In this document: piece after piece, positions 18,420 through 24,654 of the stretch
Layout of the letters: each line of letters opens with the position of its first letter
How positions within the stretch are numbered: the first letter of the stretch is position 1
Source of the DNA: Acidiluteibacter sp963716125
GTDB lineage: Bacteria > Bacteroidota > Bacteroidia > Flavobacteriales_E > Vicingaceae
Length of the DNA: 64,000 nt
Assembly (NCBI GenBank): GCA_963716125.1
Contig: OY970294.1
Coordinates: 372,001-436,000 of the forward strand
Direction of reading: 5' to 3'
Position numbers and translations under genes: made by a program
Notes under the pieces: model-generated
The model's input: the letters and a program-made list of their open reading frames with translations, nothing else
What the model was told of the DNA's origin: nothing
Database searches by the model: none

Positions 18420-20257
18420 TTCTTTTTAAATAATCGAATCTCTAAATCGTCAATTTCAAAATTTAATTGATTGGGATTGTAAACATAAACTTTTAATTTA
18501 TCGTTCTCGAACCTTTTGTCTGGTAAAGCTATATAATGTACATGATTTTTCCACTGATTACTACCTATTAAATTTATTGGAATAGGATTATAATAGTAGC
18601 AAATTTTATCGTTTTTGCTCTTAAATTCTATTACAATATTTGCTGTAGCATCTTTATCTTCTTGATAAAGTGTTTTTAAGGCAATAGACATTCCATTTCT
18701 AGCTTCTTGATTTTCTCCCGTTATACCTTTTATGAAATAAGCCGATGAATAAAGTAGGTCTTCTGTAAATTGAAATGTCGAATTTATACTGTCATTTATT
18801 GATTCAATGGAATAATTCTCAAAGTCTTTCAAAAAAACTATTTCATTTTCGTAACTGCTTGAATCATTAATTATAGCCTCTTTGAATGCATCATCACCTC
18901 CATTTGGTAATAATAATTCTTGATTTGAACCATCTAATTTTAAATAATTGCTAAAAGCATATTCTTTGGAAATATTTGCCATACCCCAAACCCATTTATT
19001 GATTTGTAAAACACGGATAATACCTACACTTGCTAAAGATATGGATAAAAGGATAGTAATATAACCAACGATTTTATATTTAAAGTTAATCGCTTCTTTT
19101 AATAAAAAACCAAAAGGAATAGCCAAAATAACTTGGTATTCTGTGAAACCTCTGTTTCCAAAATTAGAACCATACCAATAGTTACTCCAACTTAAAACTA
19201 ACCATATATGAAATATTGAAAATATGATAATTGGAACGCTATAGAGTTGTTTTTTAATTAAAAGTAGAACTATTCCTAAAATTCCAATAATTGCCGCTGG
19301 AAAATGAAAAATCCAACCTGCTTTCCACCCAAAAAGTCCTTTTACAAAATGAGGTTGAAGAAAGTCGAACCATTCGCCATTATAACTGAAATAAAACAAC
19401 CTATTTGTTGCAAATTGCCAATACAATAATTGGGGAAGACTCACTATAATTGCAGCCAAAATCATAGTAAGTATATGTCTATAATTGCCTTTCCACCAAT
19501 TGAGTTTATCTTTAAATCTCAAACCGTTATAACCTACTCCCCAAAAAGCTAAAAGTATAATAAGAAAAATGGAAGAAGGTCTTGTAACAACACACAAGGC
19601 GTATAATCCGCCTATAATTGCACTTAAATTTTTAGTTGGATTTTTTGTCCATTTTATAATTAAAAGAAGGAATGAAATGTAGTAAAAACTCAAAATAGGA
19701 TGAGCAATTAAGGGAAAAGATGCAAAATAGTAAAAAGAATTAGTGCCAACAATTATGCAGAAAAGAGTAATTGAAGTTACCAAATCTGAGAAAAAGTGGA
19801 GTAATAATCTTCTTAATAAAAAGATTGAAATCAATGCAAAAGCCAAACTCCATAAAGAGATGACAATATGGTATGGTCTACTAAAACTGTTATATTCTTT
19901 ACTACTAAATGATAGAGCAGCTTTTGTAATTAAATATGGTGGTAAGTAAAACATAGCAACACCCATTGGATACATAATTACTAGTTTTCCTGATGGAGAT
20001 TTATGGACTTGATAAAAAGCAGGTGAGGGTTTTTCAGTATCGTAATATTCTTTTGTTTTCTCTAAGGTAAGTAGGTCTTGATTGTCAAAAACTGCCGGAA
20101 GATAAAGATAATATCCAAAATTATCCCAGGTAAAACTCTCTGCTTTGGGCTCATTATCCCATTGATTATAAGAAAAGTGCTGAATTAGTATAAAAATTGA
20201 AATAATTCCACAAACAATTAAACTAAAACGATTCGAAGACTTAAGTAAATTTCTCAT
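18416..20257 (-). CDS. Polytopic membrane protein, GT-C-like glycosyltransferase
   Basis: 613 aa. About ten or more membrane helices fill roughly residues 10-420; a C-terminal soluble domain of about 170 residues follows, probably extracytoplasmic and beta-rich. It shares YYLYLPAVF, VGTNSFYYF, RPSS, LPQLLYW and GLFGWKAGW landmarks with the protein at 13004-14362, so they are paralogues, but that protein lacks the C-terminal domain. It is coupled to the GT2 gene by a 4-bp overlap and preceded by the PPK2 gene 5 bp upstream on the same strand. Role: transfer of a lipid-linked sugar at the outer face of the inner membrane (inferred). Confidence 0.75.
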   Translation of the reverse strand: MRNLLKSSNRFSLIVCGIISIFILIQHFSYNQWDNEPKAESFTWDNFGYYLYLPAVFDNQDLLTLEKTKEYYDTEKPSPAFYQVHKSPSGKLVIMYPMGVAMFYLPPYLITKAALSFSSKEYNSFSRPYHIVISLWSLAFALISIFLLRRLLLHFFSDLVTSITLFCIIVGTNSFYYFASFPLIAHPILSFYYISFLLLIIKWTKNPTKNLSAIIGGLYALCVVTRPSSIFLIILLAFWGVGYNGLRFKDKLNWWKGNYRHILTMILAAIIVSLPQLLYWQFATNRLFYFSYNGEWFDFLQPHFVKGLFGWKAGWIFHFPAAIIGILGIVLLLIKKQLYSVPIIIFSIFHIWLVLSWSNYWYGSNFGNRGFTEYQVILAIPFGFLLKEAINFKYKIVGYITILLSISLASVGIIRVLQINKWVWGMANISKEYAFSNYLKLDGSNQELLLPNGGDDAFKEAIINDSSSYENEIVFLKDFENYSIESINDSINSTFQFTEDLLYSSAYFIKGITGENQEARNGMSIALKTLYQEDKDATANIVIEFKSKNDKICYYYNPIPINLIGSNQWKNHVHYIALPDKRFENDKLKVYVYNPNQLNFEIDDLEIRLFKKK

Positions 20258-20262
20258 TTTCG

Positions 20263-21003
20263 TTATTTCTTTTCAATTAAAGGTAATGTAATCTCCAACT
20301 TGCTTAATGTTTCTTCTATCACTTTAGCGATGCAATAATCTCGGTAAGTTCGGCTGTCTACAGGAATGATGTTCCAAGGAATCTTGCTGTTGTTGATAGC
20401 ATATTCGTAAGCATCCATATATTGAGCCCAATGTTTTCTTTCTTCCCAATCTGTATCGTTGTGTTTCCAATTTTTTGCAGGATCGTCTATTCGTTCTTGC
20501 AGTTTTTCTAGTTGCCTTTCGGGTGAAAGATGCATATAAAATTTAAGAATAATGGTATTGTTGTCAAATTGCAATAATTCTTCAAATTGATTGATGGCAG
20601 CCATCCTTTTAGTTCTTTTCTCAACATCTATCCAATTATGAACCTTTTGAACTAAAATGTCTTCGTAATGTGATCGATTAAAAATTTGAATTCTACCTTT
20701 TTGAGGTACATTTTGATGAATTCGCCATAAAAAATCATGTGCAAATTCTTCTTCAGTGGGTTTTTTATAAGAAGATGCACTTACACCAACTGGGCTGCAT
20801 TTTTTAAATACTTTTCTAGTAGCTCCATCTTTTCCACTGGCATCCATTCCTTGAAATACAATTAATAAACTTTTTTTGCCCTCGGCATACATCAAATGCT
20901 GCAATTGAGCAATTTTTTTAGTTAACTCCTTGGTTTTAGATTTAATTTCAGATTTATTATAATCCTTTGGTGGCTCAGTGGTAATGTCAGAAAGCTTTAT
21001 CAT
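20263..21003 (-). CDS. Polyphosphate kinase 2 family protein (polyphosphate:nucleotide phosphotransferase)
   Basis: 246 aa, single PPK2 domain. Walker A GMDASGKDG at about residues 52-60, Walker B-type FNRSHYED at about 108-115, and a lid region with basic residues (KRTKRMAAINQFE). This family transfers phosphate between polyphosphate and nucleotides; the short single-domain form fits the group acting on nucleoside mono- or diphosphates. No ppk1 or ppx is in the window. It is probably the first gene of a minus-strand unit with the two glycosylation genes 5 bp downstream. Confidence 0.9.
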   Translation of the reverse strand: MIKLSDITTEPPKDYNKSEIKSKTKELTKKIAQLQHLMYAEGKKSLLIVFQGMDASGKDGATRKVFKKCSPVGVSASSYKKPTEEEFAHDFLWRIHQNVPQKGRIQIFNRSHYEDILVQKVHNWIDVEKRTKRMAAINQFEELLQFDNNTIILKFYMHLSPERQLEKLQERIDDPAKNWKHNDTDWEERKHWAQYMDAYEYAINNSKIPWNIIPVDSRTYRDYCIAKVIEETLSKLEITLPLIEKK

Positions 21004-21064
21004 AAGTCACTATTGTCAGATTAAATTATTAGCTAAAGAAAATTTTCATTTTTTTATTCTTTTC

Positions 21065-21091
21065 TTCACTTTTTGGTGAGCAAAAAGTGAA
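21065..21091. repeat. 11-bp perfect hairpin in the PPK2-scoB intergenic region
   Basis: TTCACTTTTTG at 21065-21075 and its exact complement at 21081-21091 with a 5-nt loop. It lies in the 376-bp gap between PPK2 and scoB. The composition, with A/T runs around agcaaaaag, resembles short dispersed intergenic repeats of Bacteroidota genomes. Confidence 0.55.
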
Positions 21092-21103
21092 ACAAAAAGC
21101 TCA

Positions 21104-21233
21104 GCCGTTATGAAAAAAAAAGACTATCATTGAATTACTTAAGTTCAGTCGGATGATCTCCTAGATCCATCTTCGGCGCTTTCCGATTTCCCTAAAGTAA
21201 TTCTTCAGCTATTCTTTATTTTTCATAAATGGC
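21104..21233. repeat. 130-bp imperfect fold-back in the PPK2-scoB intergenic region
   Basis: Outer arms GCCGTTATGAAAAA (21104-21117) and the complement of GCCATTTATGAAAAA (21219-21233); inner arms GAATTACTT (21132-21140) and AAGTAATTC (21195-21203). The loop part is distinctly richer in G+C than its surroundings. No coding frame is seen. The rest of 21004-21379 shows no gene. scoB must end and PPK2 must start around here, so it could act as a terminator/leader or be a small dispersed repeat. Confidence 0.5.
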
Positions 21234-21379
21234 AACTCCTAAAGAATAAAAACATCAATTATAAAAATAAATTTATTTATATCATATTGAATAACAATCC
21301 TTAAATTTGATTATTATCTATTTTCAATTCCATCCTAAAGTTTTTTAACGAACATCACTAATCATAAGAAAATTTAGAA

Positions 21380-22033
21380 TTATATTTTCATTTCAGGGAT
21401 TTCACCTTCTACAATTAACGTACCTTCGGTTAATGCAATAATTTCTTCTACACTCACTCCAGGAGCTCTTTCTTTTAATTCAAATCCTCTTTCTGTTACG
21501 TCAATAACTGCCAAATTGCTAACAATTTTCTTTACACAACCCACACCTGTTAAAGGCAAACTACATTTTTTTAACAGTTTAGATTCTCCTGCTCTATTGG
21601 AGTGCATCATTGCAACAATAATGTTATCCGCAGAAGCAACTAAATCCATTGCACCACCCATTCCCTTTACCATTTTGCCAGGTATCTTCCAATTGGCAAT
21701 ATCTCCTTCTTGAGAAACTTCCATAGCACCTAATACAGTCAATTGTACTTTACCACCTCTAATCATTGCAAAACTTGTAGCAGAATCAAAAAAAGCAGAA
21801 CCTGGCAAGGTTGTAATAGTTTGTTTTCCTGCATTAATTAAATCAGCATCCACGTTTTCTTCCGTCGGGAAAGGACCCATGCCTAATAATCCATTTTCTG
21901 ATTGCAAGGTAACATCAATTCCATCAGGTATATAATTAGCCACTAAAGTTGGAATTCCAATTCCTAAATTGACATAAAATCCGTCTTCTAATTCTTGAGC
22001 TATTCTTTTTGCTATTCCGTCTTTATCTAACAT
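21380..22033 (-). CDS. scoB: Succinyl-CoA:3-ketoacid CoA-transferase, subunit B
   Basis: 217 aa, the usual length. Beta subunit of the class I CoA-transferase that moves CoA from succinyl-CoA to acetoacetate or a related acid. Seen: VNLGIGIPTLVANYIP, the active-site SENG with Glu46, GLLGMGPFP, and GGAMDL. It works only with subunit A (scoA), which is normally directly adjacent; here they are 1.9 kb apart. The start 22033 lies directly against degenerate repeat sequence (aatgtaac-type words at 22045-22080), so its leader is derived from the inserted repeats. Confidence 0.95.
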   Translation of the reverse strand: MLDKDGIAKRIAQELEDGFYVNLGIGIPTLVANYIPDGIDVTLQSENGLLGMGPFPTEENVDADLINAGKQTITTLPGSAFFDSATSFAMIRGGKVQLTVLGAMEVSQEGDIANWKIPGKMVKGMGGAMDLVASADNIIVAMMHSNRAGESKLLKKCSLPLTGVGCVKKIVSNLAVIDVTERGFELKERAPGVSVEEIIALTEGTLIVEGEIPEMKI

Positions 22034-22071
22034 GTATTTTAATTTAACAATGATTTAATGTACCAATTAAT

Positions 22072-22220
22072 CAATGTAACAATTATTTAATATAATAATG
22101 AACCAATATAACAATTCATCAATTATTTTCATTGATAAATTAAAGAATTACGCAGTAATTCGCCACTGTTACATTGTTTAATTATATTCATTGCTACATT
22201 AATGAATTGCATAGCAATTT
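22072..22220. repeat. Left copy of a ~150-bp duplication containing two 59-bp-spaced palindromes
   Basis: From CAATGTAAC (22072) this segment matches 22598-22746 at a constant offset of 526 bp with few differences. It holds palindromes starting at 22145 (GAATTACGCAGTAATTC) and 22204 (GAATTGCATAGCAATTT), 59 bp apart, as in the main array. It lies between the four-helix-bundle gene and scoB; together with the right copy it brackets the four-helix-bundle gene. Confidence 0.9.
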
Positions 22221-22227
22221 TTAATTG

Positions 22228-22575
22228 TTACATTATCTTTTTTTTAGAGCTTGATAAAATCTTATAAATTATTAAACCAATCTCATTTATTTGTAATTCC
22301 AATTTTTCTTCAAACGGATAACTCTCTGATTTTTTGCAAAGTGTTAACCAATATTTCGTTTCTTCTACCTCTTTAGCTGCAATTTTCACTTTATGAATAA
22401 AATCTGCTTTACTCTCGCAATTCTGAGCTTCATGCATATTAGCACCAATAGAAGTGCCTGATTTAAGTAATTGTCTAGCAATTATATATTTTCTCTTTTC
22501 CTCTAACAATTCAGCAAATAGAATAATATTTAATGCAAAATCTATAGTTTTAGAGATAATCACATTTTCCTTCAT
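22228..22575 (-). CDS. Four-helix-bundle protein (S23 / IVS-encoded family)
   Basis: 115 aa from the ATG at 22575 (MKENVIISKTIDFA); a longer reading from 22608 would use repeat sequence as coding and is less likely. It shows the family landmarks: an N-terminal helix, RQLLKSGTSIGANMHEA, FIHKVKIAAKEVEETKYWL and a last helix with LIIYKIL. The family is known from intervening sequences in 23S rRNA genes and shares its fold with Avd of diversity-generating retroelements; biochemical function is mostly unknown, with nucleic-acid binding suspected. The stop TAA at 22228-22230 is part of a repeat word (ATGTAAC). The gene is embedded between two copies of the palindromic repeat and splits scoA from scoB. 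Confidence 0.92.
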   Translation of the reverse strand: MKENVIISKTIDFALNIILFAELLEEKRKYIIARQLLKSGTSIGANMHEAQNCESKADFIHKVKIAAKEVEETKYWLTLCKKSESYPFEEKLELQINEIGLIIYKILSSSKKKIM

Positions 22576-22597
22576 ATTTACTAATTTATCAATAAAC

Positions 22598-23960
22598 CAA
22601 TGTAACAATTATTTAATGGAATAATGAACCAATATAACAATTCATCAATTATTTTCATTGATAAATTAAAGAATTACACAGTAATTCGTCATTGTTACAT
22701 TGTTTAATTATACTTATTGCTACATTAAAGAATTGCATAGCAATTCGTCATTATTACATTGCTTTATTAATTAAATTGTTACATTAAAAAATTACGTAGT
22801 AATTTGTCATTGTTACATTGTTTAATTATACTTATTGCTACATTAAAGAATTGCATAGCAATTCGCCATTGTTACATTGCTTTATTAATTAAATTGTTAC
22901 ATTAAAAAATTACACAGTAATTCGTCATTGTTACATTGCTTTATTAATTAAATTGTTACATTAAAAAATTACACAGTAATTCGTCATTGTTACATTGCTT
23001 TATTAATTAAATTGTTACATTAAAAAATTACGTAGTAATTTGTCACTGTTACATTGTTTAATTATACTTATTGCTACATTAAAGAATTGCATAGCAATTC
23101 GTCATTGTTACATTGCTTTATTAATTAAATTGTTACATTAAAAAATTACGTAGTAATTTGTCACTGTTACATTGTTTAATTATACTTATTGCTACATTAA
23201 AGAATTGCATAGCAATTCGTCATTGTTACATTGCTTTATTAATTAAATTGTTACATTAAAAAATTACGTAGTAATTTGTCACTGTTACATTGTTTAATTA
23301 TACTTATTGCTACATTAAAGAATTGCATAGCAATTCGTCATTGTTACATTGCTTTATTAATTAAATTGTTACATTAAAGAATTACGCAGTAATTCGCCAT
23401 TGTTACATTGCTTTATTAATTAAATTGCTACATTAAAGAATTGCATAGCAATTCGTCATTGTTACATTGCTTTATTAATTAAATTGCTACATTAAAGAAT
23501 TGCATAGCAATTCGTCATTGTTACATTGCTTTATTAATTAAATTGTTACATTAAAGAATTACGCAGTAATTCGCCATTGTTACATTGCTTTATTAATTAA
23601 ATTGCTACATTAAAGAATTACGCAGTAATTCGCCATTGTTACATTGCTTTATTAATTAAATTGCTACATTAAAGAATTGCATAGCAATTCGTCATTGTTA
23701 CATTGCTTTATTAATTAAATTGTTACATTAAAGAATTACGCAGTAATTCGCCATTGTTACATTGCTTTATTAATTAAATTGCTACATTAAAGAATTGCAT
23801 AGCAATTCGTCATTGTTACATTGCTTTATTAATTAAATTGTTACATTAAAGAATTACGCAGTAATTCGCCATTGTTACATTGTTTAATTATACTTATTGT
23901 TACATTAAAGAATTGCATAGCAATTCGTCATTGTTACATTAAAAAATTACGAAGTAATTT
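22598..23960. repeat. Tandem array of 22 units of exactly 59 bp, each with a 17-nt palindrome
   Basis: After a ~73-bp leader shared with 22072-22144, palindromes start at 22671 and recur every 59 bp without exception to 23910; a final shortened unit has its palindrome at 23944-23960, overlapping the scoA stop. Palindrome classes: GAATTGCATAGCAATTC (10 units), GAATTACGCAGTAATTC (5), AAATTACGTAGTAATTT (4), AAATTACACAGTAATTC (2) and GAATTACACAGTAATTC (1). The 42-nt spacers are of two types: one with TTTATTAATTAAATTG, the other with TTTAATTATACTTATTG; both contain GTTACATT words. No gene is seen. On the minus strand the array would be transcribed in the scoA-scoB message as a chain of hairpins. 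Confidence 0.97.
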
Positions 23961-24654
23961 TTTTTACAGTTCTCTGCTCTATTCTTTTCTCGTAATTTTT
24001 GCCTTCAAATATTCTATGTATAAAAATACCTGGAGTGTGTATTTCATTAGGGTGTAATTCGCCTGGCTCTACTAAATGTTCCACTTCAGCAATTGTAATT
24101 TTACCAGCAGTTGCCATTACAGGATTAAAATTTCTTGCAGTGCCTTTAAAAACTAAATTCCCTTTGGTGTCACCTTTCCAAGCTTTTACAATTGCAAAAT
24201 CAGCAACTAAGCTATTTTCCAAAATGTACATTTTACCATCGTACTCTCTTGTTTCTTTTCCTTCAGCTACTTCAGTTCCGTAACCTGCAGGAGTGTAAAA
24301 AGCTGGAATGCCGGCGCCACCAGCTCTACATTTTTCAGCCAAAGTGCCTTGAGGAGTTAATTCTACATCTAACTCTCCACTGAGCATTTGTCTTTCAAAC
24401 TCATCATTTTCACCAACGTAAGAGGAGATCATTTTCTTGATTTGTTTATTTTTTAATAATAAACCCAAACCAAAATCATCTACTCCTGCATTATTAGAAA
24501 TACAAGTTAAGTTGGTAATATTTACTTTTTTTGAAAGTGCTTCAATACATTTTTCAGGAATTCCACAAAGTCCGAAACCCCCTAACATTAAAGTCATTCC
24601 ACTTTCAATACCGTTTATAGCCTCTTGGGCATTTGCTACTACTTTCTCTATCAT
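23947..24654 (-). CDS. scoA: Succinyl-CoA:3-ketoacid CoA-transferase, subunit A
   Basis: 235 aa, normal length. Alpha subunit of the class I CoA-transferase; it partners with scoB. Seen: GMTLMLGGFGLCGIPEKCIEAL at the N-terminus (here split as GGFGLCGIPEKC), SNNAG, GAGIPAFYTPAGYGT, FNPVMATAGK. The protein ends ...EQRTVKKITS; the family normally ends near RTV(R/K)K, so the last residues and the TAA (23947-23949) come from the terminal repeat palindrome. The start overlaps the stop of the upstream pbp1A gene by 4 bp. Confidence 0.95.
   Translation of the reverse strand: MIEKVVANAQEAINGIESGMTLMLGGFGLCGIPEKCIEALSKKVNITNLTCISNNAGVDDFGLGLLLKNKQIKKMISSYVGENDEFERQMLSGELDVELTPQGTLAEKCRAGGAGIPAFYTPAGYGTEVAEGKETREYDGKMYILENSLVADFAIVKAWKGDTKGNLVFKGTARNFNPVMATAGKITIAEVEHLVEPGELHPNEIHTPGIFIHRIFEGKNYEKRIEQRTVKKITS

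Noticed and set aside
22598..23960. CRISPR array
   Set aside because: Spacers are the same two types repeated, not unique, and no cas gene is present.
22598..23960. Integron attC sites (historically called 59-base elements)
   Set aside because: Only the length agrees. There is no integrase, no core-site pattern and no gene cassettes between units.
22228..23960. Diversity-generating retroelement (four-helix-bundle protein as Avd)
   Set aside because: No reverse transcriptase and no template/variable repeat pair with adenine-specific changes.
23872..24057. Plus-strand frame of 61 codons at the array edge
   Set aside because: It consists of repeat sequence and antisense of scoA; no domain and no conservation expected.
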